Source: JALYXI01 sp963795835 | GTDB lineage: Bacteria; Acidobacteriota; Terriglobia; Bryobacterales; Bryobacteraceae | NCBI GenBank assembly: GCA_963795835.1 | Contig: CAWCJC010000009.1 | Location: forward strand, 186,001 to 250,000 | Direction of reading: 5' to 3' | Length of the DNA stretch: 64,000 nucleotides | Shown: positions 44,862 to 55,114 of the stretch, piece by piece | Numbering within the stretch: position 1 is the stretch's first letter | How the letters are laid out: every line of letters begins with the position of its first letter | Translations under genes and position numbers: made by a program | Notes under the pieces: generated by a model | What the model saw: the letters and a program-made list of their open reading frames with translations, nothing else | Databases searched by the model: none | Told to the model about the DNA's origin: nothing

Positions 44862-45774
44862 TCGGATTCCCGGAGCGCGGCGGCCAGGAGCGGAATCATA
44901 ATTTCGTGGTGGCCGGTGATGGCGTAGCCTTTGCCGTTCGATTGAGAGTGAGGGCGGTCCAGGACGTTCATTCTTGGACGGTAATGCTGCAGGAAGTCAA
45001 AATTGGCGGTGGTGAAGTTGGCGAGCGGGTAGCCTAGATTGCGAACTGTGGAGACCGCTTTGAGAAAGACTTCCGGCATGATCACCGCAGAGCCTATGTT
45101 CAGATAAACGCCACCTTCATTCATTTGGGAAACCAGAGTGCAGAACACTCGGAAATCGTGGTGGGTGGCGGCACCGAGAGCGGCGGGGTCCAGGGCTGGG
45201 TGGGTGTGCGGTGTGTCCGTTCCGATAGCAACGTGGACCGTGAGGGGAACCGTCGCTTGCGCCAGCAGGCTGTGTTGTTTGAAAGGCGCGTTTTGCAGGC
45301 TTTGATTGTAGGCTTCCCCCAGGCCTTTGTTCGGTTGCATTGCCCCGCTCATTTCACGGCCGGTTTCTTCGGCGGAACCGAAGCGTCCATCGGGGAGAAC
45401 GGCCTCCACGTCTTCGCTGGTGCTGCCGCAGAGAGCGATTTCGTAGTCGTGAATCGCGGCGGAACCGTTCATGGAGAAGGACGTAGCGAAGCCGTGGTGC
45501 ATGAGGTCGAGCAGAATGGGCGCGAGGCCGCATTTGATGACGTGTCCGCCCAGGGCCCAGAGGATCGGTTTGCTTGTTTCGTTTGGCTGCGGTGATAGCT
45601 TCGACGATCTTGCGGAAGGAGTTCGCGGCCAGGAGCGGCGGGAAGAGCGACGTCAGTTTTGCGCCGCGGTTGGTAGACGGGCGCGAAGTCGGCGATGGTG
45701 ACTTTGCCGGGCCGGTCGTGGAGCGAGATGGTGCGAAGACCGCTAAGGTCGATGGGCTGGGGATTCAAGGTCAC
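44858..45774 (-). CDS. Deoxyhypusine synthase-like family protein, two frameshifts (~45675 and ~45563)
   Basis: GTG 45774 opens MTLNPQPIDLSGLRTISLHD. Two surplus bases, near 45675 and at 45563, separate this from RGAKLTSLFPPLLAANSFRK and from LWALGGHVIKCGLAPILLDL; dropping both gives 304 residues. The remaining part is contiguous: NGSAAIHDYEIALCGSTSEDVEAV, AEETGREMSGAM, VHVAIGTDTPHTHPALDPAA, THHDFRVFCTLV, GSAVIMPEVFLKAV, TTANFDFLQHYRPRMNV and GYAITGHHEIMIPLL. The layout (N-terminal GGHVIKCG, then IHDYEIAL) recalls deoxyhypusine-synthase-like Rossmann proteins, but I do not see the catalytic WGKI lysine, so true deoxyhypusine synthase activity is unlikely. It is between uvrA and a CPBP protease, overlapping both. 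Confidence 0.72.
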
Positions 45775-48521
45775 TACATGCGCATGAAGACTTTTCTAAG
45801 GGCGTCGGCGGTGAAGCTTTTCTTCGATTTCGCCACTTGTTCGGGGGTGCCTTGCGCGACGATTCTTCCGCCGCCTTCGCCCCCGTCGGGGCCCATGTCG
45901 ATGATCCAGTCGGCGGATTTGATGACGTCCAGGTTATGCTCGATCACTACGATTGTGTTGCCCAGCGTGACCAGGCTCTGCAGGACGTCGAGAAGCTTGC
46001 GGACGTCGTCAAAATGGAGGCCCGTGGTGGGCTCATCGAGGAGATAGAACGTTTTTCCTGTCTGACGTTTACTCAATTCCTTGGCCAGCTTAATGCGTTG
46101 CGCTTCGCCGCCGGAGAGCGTGGTGGCGGATTGGCCCAGGTGTACGTAACCCAGGCCGACGTCGTTAAGCGTTTTCAGTTTCGGCGCGATGTGAGGGAGG
46201 TTCTCCATCAGGGGGTAAGCCTCTTCCACGGTCATCTCGAGCAGGTCGGCAATGGACTTGTCGCGAAACTTTACTTGCAGCGTTTCCTGGTTATAGCGGC
46301 GGCCGCGGCAGACGTCGCACGTGACATAGACGTCAGGCAGGAAGTTCATCTCAATGCGTTTTAGGCCATCGCCCTGGCAGGCCTCACAGCGCCCGCCCTT
46401 CACATTGAAGCTGAATCGGCCGGGTTTGTAGCCGCGTTCGCGCGATTCCGGAAGCAGCGCGTAGAGATCGCGAATGGCGCTGAAAAGGCCCGTGTACGTG
46501 GCGGGATTCGAGCGCGGCGTGCGGCCGATTGCGGATTGATCGATGCGAACGACTTTGTCGATGTTTTCGATGCCGCTGAAGCTCTCATGCGCGCCCGCGT
46601 CTTCGCGGGAGCCGTAAATCTCTTTCGCGAGCGTGCGGTAAACGATGTCATTGATGAGCGTGGATTTGCCGCTGCCGGAGACGCCCGTAATCACGGTGAG
46701 GACACCGAGAGGAATTTCGAGGGTGACGTCCTTAAGATTGTGTTCGCGCGCGCCCGTGACGCCGATCGTCTTGCCGTTGCCCTTGCGGCGTTTTTTGGGA
46801 ATCGGGATCTCGACGGTTCCGGCGAGGTACTGCCCGGTGAGCGAATTGGGGTTGGCGCGAATTTCGGCGGGAGTGCCGCAGGCGACAAGTTCGCCGCCCA
46901 GGCGTCCGGCTCCGGGGCCGAGATCGATTACGTAATCGGCGCGTTCAATGGTGTCGGCGTCGTGCTCGACGACCAGAACGGTGTTACCCATGTCACGCAA
47001 GTGGGAGAGAGTATCGAGAAGACGATCGTTATCGCGAGGATGGAGGCCGATGGACGGTTCGTCGAGAACGTAAAGAACGCCGCGCAGCTTTGAGCCGATT
47101 TGGGTGGCAAGGCGGATGCGCTGCGATTCACCGCCGGAGAGCGTGGCGGAAGAACGTTCGAGAGAGAGATAGTGAAGGCCGACATCGATCAGAAACTGGA
47201 GGCGGCGGCGGACCTCTTCCACAATGCGTCCGGCGATCTGTTGTTCGCGCGGGGCAAGCTCCCAGGAATGGACCGTAAGAAGAGCCCTGGAGAGAGGCAT
47301 GGAGACGAGTTCGGCGATGGTGAGGCCCTTAACGCGTACGGCGAGCGAGGAGGGCTTAAGGCGGCGGCCTTCGCACGCCGCGCAGAGCGTCGGCGACATG
47401 TACTCGGAGAGCCATTCGCGGTAGTTATCGGTGGAATCGTCGTAGCTGCGCTGGAGCTGGCGGATGACGACGTCCTGAACGGCGGCCTGCGTCTTGGCGG
47501 GGAGGTCATCCCAACTGGTAGCCAGCTTCCACTTCAGCGTACGGGCGGATTCGGTGAGCGCATAGCTCATGTTGGCGGAGCCGGCGCCGGGTCCTAAACC
47601 GCCCTCGAGCAGAGGCTTTGAGGGATCAACGATGAATTTGATGGGGTCAAAGGCCCAGCGGCTGCCCAGGCCCGCGCAGGTCTCGCAGGCTCCATAGGGG
47701 CTGTTGAAAGAGAACGAGCGGGGCTCGAGCTGGGGAACGCTGGTGCCGCACTCCATGCAGGCGAGCTTGCGAGAGTAAAGTCGCTCGTCGGAGCCGACCA
47801 CGGCGACGATCACGAGGCCATTGGCGAGCTGCGTCGCGGTTTCGATAGAGGCCTCGAGGCGCTTATCGATGCCGGGCTTCACCTGGAGGCGATCGACGAC
47901 GACTTCGATGGTGTGGTTCTTGCGGCGATCGAGCGGGACATCTTCATCCAGCTGGCGGATTACGCCATCAATGCGGGCCTTCACGAAGCCCTGGCGAACG
48001 AGTTTCTCAAGCTCCTTCTTGAATTCGCCTTTGCGGCCGCGGACCATGGGGGCGAGTATCAGGATCTTGGCAGGTTGGCCGTCTTCGCCCGGAAGCCCGA
48101 GAACGTGTTGCAGGATTTGTTCCGTGGTCTGACGGGAGATTTCGTTGCCGCAGGTGGGGCAGTGCGGGATGCCAATGGAGGAATAGAGCAGGCGAAGATA
48201 GTCGTAAATTTCGGTGATGGTGCCGACTGTGGAGCGCGGGCTGCGGCCGGTGGTTTTCTGTTCGATCGAGATAGCGGGGCTAAGGCCATCGACAGAATCG
48301 ACATCGGGGCGCTCCATCTGATCGAGAAACTGGCGGGCGTAGGTGGAGAGCGTCTCGACATAACGGCGCTGGCCTTCGGCGTAGATGGTGTCAAAGGCGA
48401 GGGAGGACTTTCCGCTGCCGCTTAAACCGGTAATCACGGTTAGCGAATTTCGCGGAATATTGACGCTGATGTTCTTGAGATTATGCTGGCGCGCGCCGTG
48501 AACTGAAATTTCCTTCAACAT
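45774..48521 (-). CDS. uvrA: Excinuclease ABC subunit A
   Basis: 915 residues, full length. Damage-recognition ATPase of nucleotide excision repair. First Walker A GLSGSGKSSLAFDT (~res 31-44), second GVSGSGKSTLINDI; zinc fingers CPTCGN-type (HCPTCGNE), CMECGTSVPQ...CETCAGLG, and CEACQGDGL...CDVCRGRRYN; ABC signatures LSGGESQRIRLA and LSGGEAQRIKLA. First gene of a six-gene minus-strand unit; the next gene overlaps its stop by one base. Divergent from the second TonB receptor, with 186 bases between. Confidence 0.97.
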   Translation of the reverse strand: MLKEISVHGARQHNLKNISVNIPRNSLTVITGLSGSGKSSLAFDTIYAEGQRRYVETLSTYARQFLDQMERPDVDSVDGLSPAISIEQKTTGRSPRSTVGTITEIYDYLRLLYSSIGIPHCPTCGNEISRQTTEQILQHVLGLPGEDGQPAKILILAPMVRGRKGEFKKELEKLVRQGFVKARIDGVIRQLDEDVPLDRRKNHTIEVVVDRLQVKPGIDKRLEASIETATQLANGLVIVAVVGSDERLYSRKLACMECGTSVPQLEPRSFSFNSPYGACETCAGLGSRWAFDPIKFIVDPSKPLLEGGLGPGAGSANMSYALTESARTLKWKLATSWDDLPAKTQAAVQDVVIRQLQRSYDDSTDNYREWLSEYMSPTLCAACEGRRLKPSSLAVRVKGLTIAELVSMPLSRALLTVHSWELAPREQQIAGRIVEEVRRRLQFLIDVGLHYLSLERSSATLSGGESQRIRLATQIGSKLRGVLYVLDEPSIGLHPRDNDRLLDTLSHLRDMGNTVLVVEHDADTIERADYVIDLGPGAGRLGGELVACGTPAEIRANPNSLTGQYLAGTVEIPIPKKRRKGNGKTIGVTGAREHNLKDVTLEIPLGVLTVITGVSGSGKSTLINDIVYRTLAKEIYGSREDAGAHESFSGIENIDKVVRIDQSAIGRTPRSNPATYTGLFSAIRDLYALLPESRERGYKPGRFSFNVKGGRCEACQGDGLKRIEMNFLPDVYVTCDVCRGRRYNQETLQVKFRDKSIADLLEMTVEEAYPLMENLPHIAPKLKTLNDVGLGYVHLGQSATTLSGGEAQRIKLAKELSKRQTGKTFYLLDEPTTGLHFDDVRKLLDVLQSLVTLGNTIVVIEHNLDVIKSADWIIDMGPDGGEGGGRIVAQGTPEQVAKSKKSFTADALRKVFMRM

Positions 48522-48707
48522 GATTTTGCGAAACGAACCCAGTTGGCAGGAAATGCCAGGGCGAGCGCAGGAGACGTCAATTACAATGCTACAACGTCGC
48601 TTGCTTTGCCGGCCGTCTTACACGGAGACCGGCGGAGAATCCCTGGTTGCGGCGCGGGGTCAACAACTGATATCAATTCTGTAACAGTAGGAGCTTTGGG
48701 AGAGAAG
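48522..48707. promoter_or_regulatory. Divergent uvrA / TonB-receptor intergenic region
   Basis: This 186-base gap must hold promoters for both genes. For the receptor, TTGCGG about 18 bases before TATCAA (within 48645-48680) is the best -35/-10 pair. I looked for a LexA-type CTG-N10-CAG box or GAAC-N4-GTTC box in front of uvrA and did not find one. Confidence 0.3.
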
Positions 48708-51700
48708 ATGACCTTTGTGAATCGCGGTACGGCACTTTTCTTGGCGTGCACGGCATTGCTGTTTGTTTCCAGCATTCGATTACCTGCGCAAGCTGTGGCG
48801 AATGCGCAGGTGAGCGGCCAAATCACCGACGCAACCGGGAGCGCGGTTTCGGGTGCCGACATTCGCATCACCGATATTGCAAAAGGCACGGTGACCCGAA
48901 CGGCCAGCAATACAGAAGGCCGCTACACGCTGCCAAATTTGAGCGTGGGCCAGTACCGGCTGGAGGCCAGCGCCCCTGGATTCAAGAACTAATTCAGACC
49001 GGGATCGAACTTCAGGTGGGCAACAGCGTCCAGATCAACGTATCGCTCCAGGTGGGGAGCGTTTCAGAAAACGTAGAAGTTTCCGCAAACGCCAATTTGG
49101 TTGAGACGGAACAGAACGCAATTTCGCAGGTGATCGATGAGCGGCGGATTGTGGATCTGCCCCTAAACGGTCGTCAGGCGACGCAACTGGTACTCATCTC
49201 CGGGGCAGCGGTGACGGCGCCTGCCGGCGACCAGACTGGAAGCAAGAACTACTTCAGCTCGACCACGATTTCGATTGGCGGCGGACAATCAAGCGCCACG
49301 AATTACCTTCTGGATGGGGGCAGCAACTTAGACACATTCTCCAACGTGAATCTACCGTTTCCGTTTCCGGACGCACTGCAGGAGTTCAGCGTGGAAACAA
49401 GTTCTGTCCCAGCGCGCAATGGAAGGCAGCCCGGGGGCGTGGTGAATGTTGTGACCAAGTCCGGCACCAACGCGCTGCATGGCGATTTGTTTGAGTTCCT
49501 TCGCAATGGTGACGTAAACGCTCGCAACTTCTTCGCGCCCGTGCATGACAGTTTGAAGCGGAACCAGTTCGGGGGGACATTGGGCGGGAAGATTATTCGA
49601 GACAAGCTGTTCTTCTTTGGCGGCTATCAGGGGACCAGGAACCGGCAAAACCCACCGAATACCACGGCGTTTATTCCCACTGCGGCGGCAATCACGGGTG
49701 ATTTTAGCGCTCTGGAATCGGCCGGATGTCAATCGAGCGGCAAGGCGCGGGTGCTCAAAGATCCGGTGACCGGCGCCACGATCGCGAACAATTTCATCGA
49801 CCCTTCAAGATTTGACAAATCGGCGATAGCGCTCCTGAAGTATCTACCGCAAACCAGCGATCCTTGTGGACGCGTCACCTACGGGATTCCGACTACCGGC
49901 GATGAAGACCAGTTCATCGGACGCATCGATTGGGCGCAGAGCTCACGCAACACGATCTTCGGCCGGTTCTTTCTCGCCGACTACCGGAATCCGGCGCATT
50001 ACAGCCCGACGGACATTTTGATTACAACCTCAGCAGGCAATCTGGAGCGCGCCCAGACAGCGACTATCGGCGACACTTACTCAATCTCGCCCACACTGGT
50101 AAGTTCGTTTCACTTTACGTTCAACCGGAGAAGCGATAACCGCGGACCCGCTCCGGACTTTATCAACGCGCAAACGATTGGCATTAATCAAGCCATTTAT
50201 GTTCCGAACGATCTTCGCGTTACTGTCTCAAACGCGTTCAGCGTGGGTTGCGGAACGTGCTCGCCGGCGCACCTCAATGTGAATACGTTCCAGGAATCGG
50301 AAGATATCGACTGGATCCACGGGGCGCATCGCATCGCGTTCGGGGCGGACATTCTGCGCACGCAATTGAATGCTGTGGTGGGTTATCTGCAGAACGGAAA
50401 CTTCAACTTCAATGGCCAGTTTACGAACGATCCGATTGCCGATTTCCTGCTTGGCACGATGAGCACTTACGGACAGAGCCGTCCGCAGCAGGTGGCCAAT
50501 CGCGTGACAAATTACGGTCTTTACGCGCAGGATACCTGGCATGCCAGGCGCAGCTTGACCATCAATATGGGCCTGCGTTGGGAACCGACAATCATTCCGG
50601 TTGACCTCTTCCACAGGGGCAGCACTTTCAGCCGCTCTGCGTTTGATGCGAACCAGCATTCAGGCGTTTACACCACGGCGCCAGCGGGCTCGTTCTATTA
50701 TGGCGACCCAGGTGTGCCGGCCGGTTTTGCGCCCAACCATTGGGCGAACTTTTCGCCGCGGCTTGGCTTGGCCTGGGACACTCACGGAAATGGGAAGGAG
50801 ACGATCCGGATTGGATCGGCCTTGCTTTACGACACTGTGGCGCTTTACACCACGCAGCGATTGACTTCGAATCCGCCCGTTGTGAATGAGATTGATTTGA
50901 CCAATAACCAGTTCTCCAATCCGTTCGGCGGTTATCCAGGAGGGAATCCATTCCCCGGTGTGTATCCGCCGCCGAAGAATGCGTTCTTCCCGACCTCTGC
51001 GCAATGGATCATTTTCCCGCAGAATACGCACCCGACGACGCTTTATTCGTGGAACTTCAGTTATCAGCGCCAATTGGGGGGCAACTGGCTGTTCTCAACT
51101 ACCTATATCGGTAACAAGACTTCGCATATCTGGATCGGTCAGGAGATGGATCCCGCGGTCTACATTCCCGGTCAGTCTTCTACAGCGAATACGCAATCGC
51201 GGCGTGTCCTCACGCTGGCCAACCCATCCCAGGGCCAATATTACGGCAACGTGGCTTATGCGGATGAGGGAGCCAACGCGCACTATAACGGCTGGCTTAC
51301 TTCGGTGGAGCACCGGTTCTCCGGCGGATTCACACTGCTGGTCAACCATACGTGGTCCAAGTGCATCAGCGAAGCGGATTTTCAGGGCGATATCACTGTT
51401 GCCAACTATGAGAATCCGTCAAGCCGGAGCCAGGACCGTGGACCTTGTAACTTCGATTTCCGGCATGTCTTCAACGCTACGTCTGTGGTGACAACGAGCG
51501 GCATCGGCAATTCCTTCACAAAGCGGATCACCGGGCGGGTGGCAAGTAGCGCCCTTGATCCGGGTTGTTAGCGGGGCGCCTTTGAACGTGCTTTCCGGGC
51601 GCGACAATTCGCTGACCGGCGTGAATCTGGATCGTCCGAATCTAGTGGCCACTTCTGGTACTTATAATGCGAACTGGGGGCCCGGACTGCAGTACATCAA

Positions 51701-51977
51701 TCCCGCGAACTTCAGTCAGAATGCCGCTGGGACTTTTGGAAATCTAGGCCGCGATGCGGTACGAGGACCCGCGCAGGTGAATGTGGACGCTTCGTTGAGC
51801 CGGCTGTTCGCTTTTCGCGAGCGGGTGCGGCTGGAGGCAAGGGGCGAGGCTTTCAACGTTATCAACCACACCAATTTCGGGAATCCCACGGTGACGCTCA
51901 CTTCCGCAAACTTCGGAAGAATCTTGACCGCCAACGACCCGCGTATCTTTCAGTTCGCCATGAAGTTGATCTTCTAA
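48708..51977 (+). CDS. TonB-dependent receptor with carboxypeptidase-regulatory domain, two frameshifts (~48990, ~51538)
   Basis: ATG 48708 gives a signal peptide (MTFVNRGTALFLACTALLFV...LPAQA) and a CarboxypepD_reg domain (VSGQITDATGSAVSGADIRI, GRYTLPNLSVGQYRLEASAP). At 48990 one base is missing, creating TAA; the sequence resumes IQTGIELQVGNSVQINVSLQVG in another frame, followed by the plug (LPLNGRQATQL, PGGVVNVVTKSGTNALHGDL) and barrel. A surplus G in GGG 51537-51539 breaks the frame again before WQVAPLIRVVSGAPLNVLSG. The protein ends in FAMKLIF. Net length is unchanged: 1089 residues, close to the 1078 of the intact receptor at 33388. It is 6 bases upstream of the LigD genes. Confidence 0.9.
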
Positions 51978-51983
51978 TTCCCT

Positions 51984-52901
51984 GTGAAGATTCCAGACAC
52001 GCCCTCCGCCGAACTCAGTCTCGAAGGGCGCAACGTCCAGCTCACGAATCTTGGCAAGCCTTTCTGGCCCGAACTCAACATAACGAAGCGCGATCTGCTT
52101 CAGTACTACGCCAATATCTCCCCCGCGCTGCTTCCCCACTTGGCCGACCGGGCTATGGTGATGAAGCGATACCCGAACGGCGCGGCCGGCGAGTTCTTCT
52201 TTATGAAGCGAACGCCGCCCAACGCGCCTGAATGGCTCCGCACCTGTTCGATTACCCACGGCTCCGGCAGCGTGATCGCGTTTCCGATTGTGGACAGCCT
52301 TGCCGCCTTGTTGTGGGTCGTCAATCTCGGCTGCATCGACTTGAACCAGTGGTATGCCCGTTGCGACGATGTCGACCGCCCTGATTACCTCCACTTCGAT
52401 CTCGATCCTACGCCCGGCGCGCGGCTGAAGCAGGTGCTGCAGACCGCCTGCGCGGTGCGGGAATCGCTCGATGCTCTGAAGATTCCGAGCTACGCCAAGA
52501 CAACCGGTTCCCGTGGAATTCACATTTACGTGCCCATCGAGCGCGGCCCCACGCAGAAGCAGGTGTGGAGCTTCGCGAAAGAGTTTGCCAAAGCGATGGA
52601 GTCGCAACATCCGGACCTGATCACCGCCGAATATAAAGTTGCGAAGCGCCCTGAAAAGCACGTCCTGGTGGATTACAACCAGAATGCCTGGGGCCGCACA
52701 CTGGCCTCTGTTTACTCAGTTCGTCCCACTCCGAAAGCGACCGTCTCCGCGCCGGTGACGTGGGTTGAAATCGAGCAAGGCTTCCACTTGCGCGACTTCA
52801 CCCTGCGCAACATGCCCGCGCGGGTTCTGAAAGTGGGAGACCTTTTCAGTCCACTTCTTGAGACGACTGGACGCTGCAAGCTGGAGCAATTCTTCAAGTG
52901 A
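51984..52901 (+). CDS. LigD polymerase domain protein (archaeo-eukaryotic primase type)
   Basis: 305 residues from GTG 51984. Stand-alone PolDom of bacterial non-homologous end joining: LTNLGKPFWPELNITKRDLL, YPNGAAGEFFFMKRTP, catalytic Asp139 and Asp141 in YLHFDLDPT, TTGSRGIHIYVPI with the conserved His, and DYNQNAWGRTLASVYSVRP. It fills gaps at broken ends with ribo- or deoxynucleotides. The ligase is a separate gene coupled by a GTGA overlap. Neither a phosphoesterase domain nor Ku is encoded in the window. Confidence 0.92.
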   Translation: MKIPDTPSAELSLEGRNVQLTNLGKPFWPELNITKRDLLQYYANISPALLPHLADRAMVMKRYPNGAAGEFFFMKRTPPNAPEWLRTCSITHGSGSVIAFPIVDSLAALLWVVNLGCIDLNQWYARCDDVDRPDYLHFDLDPTPGARLKQVLQTACAVRESLDALKIPSYAKTTGSRGIHIYVPIERGPTQKQVWSFAKEFAKAMESQHPDLITAEYKVAKRPEKHVLVDYNQNAWGRTLASVYSVRPTPKATVSAPVTWVEIEQGFHLRDFTLRNMPARVLKVGDLFSPLLETTGRCKLEQFFK

Positions 52902-53858
52902 GACCGCTCTTTCTCCCGATGGAGGCCACCGCCGTGGCAAAGATTCCGGAAGGCCCGGACTGGCAATACGAGCCGAAGTGGGACGGGTTCCGGTGCCTTG
53001 CGTTTCGAGAGGGCGACGAGATTCAGCTTGAATCGAAGTCGGGCGAACCGCTGGCCCGCTACTTTCCGGAGGTGGTTGAAGCGCTGCTGGCGCTGACGCC
53101 AAAACAGTTCGTGCTCGATGGCGAAATCTTCCTTCCCTCCTTCGACGAACTGCTGCAACGGATCCATCCCGCGGCAAGCCGAATTCTGAAGCTCAGCCAG
53201 GAAACACCGGCTACGTTCATGGTCTTCGACCTTCTGGACGACCCGGAACTGCCGCTGCGGGAACGCCGCCCCAAGCTGGAGGAGTTCGCTCAAAAGCACT
53301 TTACGGATGCCGAGCGCATCCAGCTTTCGCCCGCTACTTGCGACATCGCCGTTGCCCGTGACTGGCTCCAAAGCGTCGGCGCGAAACTCGATGGAGTCAT
53401 CGCCAAGCGGCTTGATCTTCCCTATGAAGCGGGGAATCGCACCGGAATGGTGAAGGTCAAGAACATGCGCACGGCCGATTGCGTGATCGGCGGCTTCCGC
53501 TACGGTTCGAAAGAGCGCATGGTGGGCTCTCTCCTGCTCGGCCTATACAACGACCAAGGCCTGCTGGACCACGTCGGGTTCTGCTCTGCAATCGCGGCCG
53601 CGGAAAAGCCGGCGCTCACAGCGAAGCTTGAAGCGCTCCGCGGATCTCCCGGCTTCACCGGCAAAGCGCCCGGTGGACCCAGCCGATGGAGCACCGAGCG
53701 CTCCACGGAGTGGGAGCCGCTTGCAGCCCACGCTTGTCATTGAAGTTCGCTACGACCATTTCAGCGGAGGGCGCTTCCGCCACGGCACCAAGCTGCTGCG
53801 ATGGCGTCCCGACAAAGCCCCGGCCCAATGTACGTTCGCCTCGCTGATCGGAGCTTGA
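52898..53858 (+). CDS. LigD-type ATP-dependent DNA ligase, frameshifted at 53721-53722
   Basis: From GTG 52898. Adenylation Lys27 is in YEPKWDGFR; FVLDGEIFLPS, FMVFDLLDD and LDGVIAKRLDLPYEAGNRTGMVKVK are ligase motifs III-V. Near the end a surplus T in 53721-53722 shifts the frame; without it the OB domain finishes LQPTLVIEVRYDHFSGGRFRHGTKLLRWRPDKAP and stops at 53858 (319 residues). As sequenced, the frame ends prematurely at 53743 and would lack the C-terminal OB strands. Seals double-strand breaks together with the preceding polymerase. Confidence 0.9.
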
Positions 53859-53884
53859 TTCCGATCAGATATCCTGAGGGTATT

Positions 53885-55114
53885 ATGCTTCGTTTCCTCG
53901 CCCTTGCCTTCCTGCTTGCGCCTTTCGCTCTCTCTCAGGAGCAGTCAATCGACTGGCAGAGCGACTACCGGCAGGCCGTTGCCCAGGCGAAGGCAACGAA
54001 GAAGCCGATTTTCCTCGAGTTTCGCTGCGAAGCTTGAATGGAGGGCCGAGTATTCGACGCACAGGTTGTGCTGTCGCCAAAAGATTCTCCGCTAGGCAAG
54101 GTAATTAGCGAATATGTTGCGGTTCGCGTGACTCGCATGGACGAGGTCGACGTCGGGCTGTTCGATCGGGACTGGAACAACGCCATCTACTTCTTCGTTC
54201 TGAACGGCGACGAACAGATCTATATGCGATACGGCGGGCGCGAGTCGCAGTCGCCTGATACGTACAACTCGGTTGAGAGCCTGCGGCTTGCGCTGGAGCA
54301 GGGTCTGGTGCTGCATCAGAAGTACCTGCGGGGGGAACTGCCAAAGCAGGAGCGTCCGCCGGCCAAGTTTCCGCGGGAAATGCCGCTACTGGTGGAGCGT
54401 ACGTTCGCGCAGCGGCAATGCGTGGAATGCCACCTGATTGGCGATTTCCAGAATATCCAGCGGGAGCGCGATGGCAAGCTCGATAAGTTGAGCCAGCTCT
54501 ACCGCTCGCCCGATATCAAGACGATCGGGATCTTGCTCGACGTGCCAAAGGGCTTGGTGGTGAAGCAGGCAAGCGGCGCGGTTGCGGCGGCGGGGATGAA
54601 GGAGGGGGACCGGATTGCGGCCTGGAACGGCGTCCCGGTCTGGACGTTCGGAGATTTGCAGTATCGGTATGACAAGGTGGACCGCCATGCCACGGAGGTC
54701 CGCGCTACCGTGGATCGAGCGGGGCAGCCGGTGGATCTGCGAATCGAACTGCCGCCCCGATGGTGGTGGACCGACCTGCGGTTCCGGCAATCGAGCGTGG
54801 ATCCACGGCTCGATTTCGAGGACCGGCCTTTGAGTGCTGAAGCGAAGCAGAAGCTGGGCTTGAAGCCTGATACGTTTGCGAGCGAGGTGAAGTACGTGTC
54901 GGAGATGGCAAAGGTTCGCAAGACGAACGAACTGATCGTCGGCGATGTGATCGCCGCGGTGGATGGCGTGGAACGCGACGAGTTCGCCAACACGGCGGAA
55001 CTGTATCTGAAGCTGCACAAGAAGGCAGGAGACTCGGCTACGCTAGATGTGATCCGGGATGGGAAACGAATGACAATGCCGATCCGGACATACGTTCTGA
55101 GCTTTCGAAAATGA
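53885..55114 (+). CDS. Predicted selenoprotein: thioredoxin-like CxxU domain, CxxCH motif and PDZ domains
   Basis: One frame of 410 codons interrupted only by TGA at 54035-54037. ATG 53885 has a GAGG site six bases upstream and gives a signal peptide MLRFLALAFLLAPFALSQEQ. Residues ~22-150 are thioredoxin-like (AVAQAKATKKPIFLEF) with Cys48-Glu-Ala-Sec51 at the active-site position, immediately followed by MEGRVFDAQVVLSPK. Around residue 178 is QCVECHLIG, a CxxCH haem-type motif. From ~200 come two PDZ-like modules (GLVVKQASGAVAAAGMKEGD, NELIVGDVIAAVDGVERDEF). Predicted exported redox protein. If UGA were a stop, translation would end after 50 residues and no Shine-Dalgarno precedes the ATG at 54038. 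The stop overlaps the DsbD-alpha-like gene. I know no described family with this exact order. Confidence 0.82.
54035..54076 (+). promoter_or_regulatory. Sec UGA and candidate bacterial SECIS hairpin
   Basis: UGA at 54035-54037. The hairpin 54055-54076 pairs CGAC with GTCG and GCACA with TGTGC (nine pairs, one bulged T at 54072) around a GGT loop at 54064-54066. The loop begins 26 bases after the UGA. A GGU apical loop and a bulged U are hallmarks of the E. coli fdhF SECIS that SelB binds, although here the bulge is on the 3' side. Confidence 0.78.

Noticed and set aside
44858..45774. Calling the DHS-like gene a bona fide deoxyhypusine synthase
   Set aside because: The catalytic lysine motif is not visible and bacteria generally lack eIF5A; only distant fold similarity is supported.
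54038..55114. Reading the PDZ protein as an independent gene starting at the ATG right after the TGA
   Set aside because: No Shine-Dalgarno sequence, the thioredoxin-like fold would be cut through its active site, and the signal peptide is in the same frame upstream. A Sec codon explains the arrangement better.
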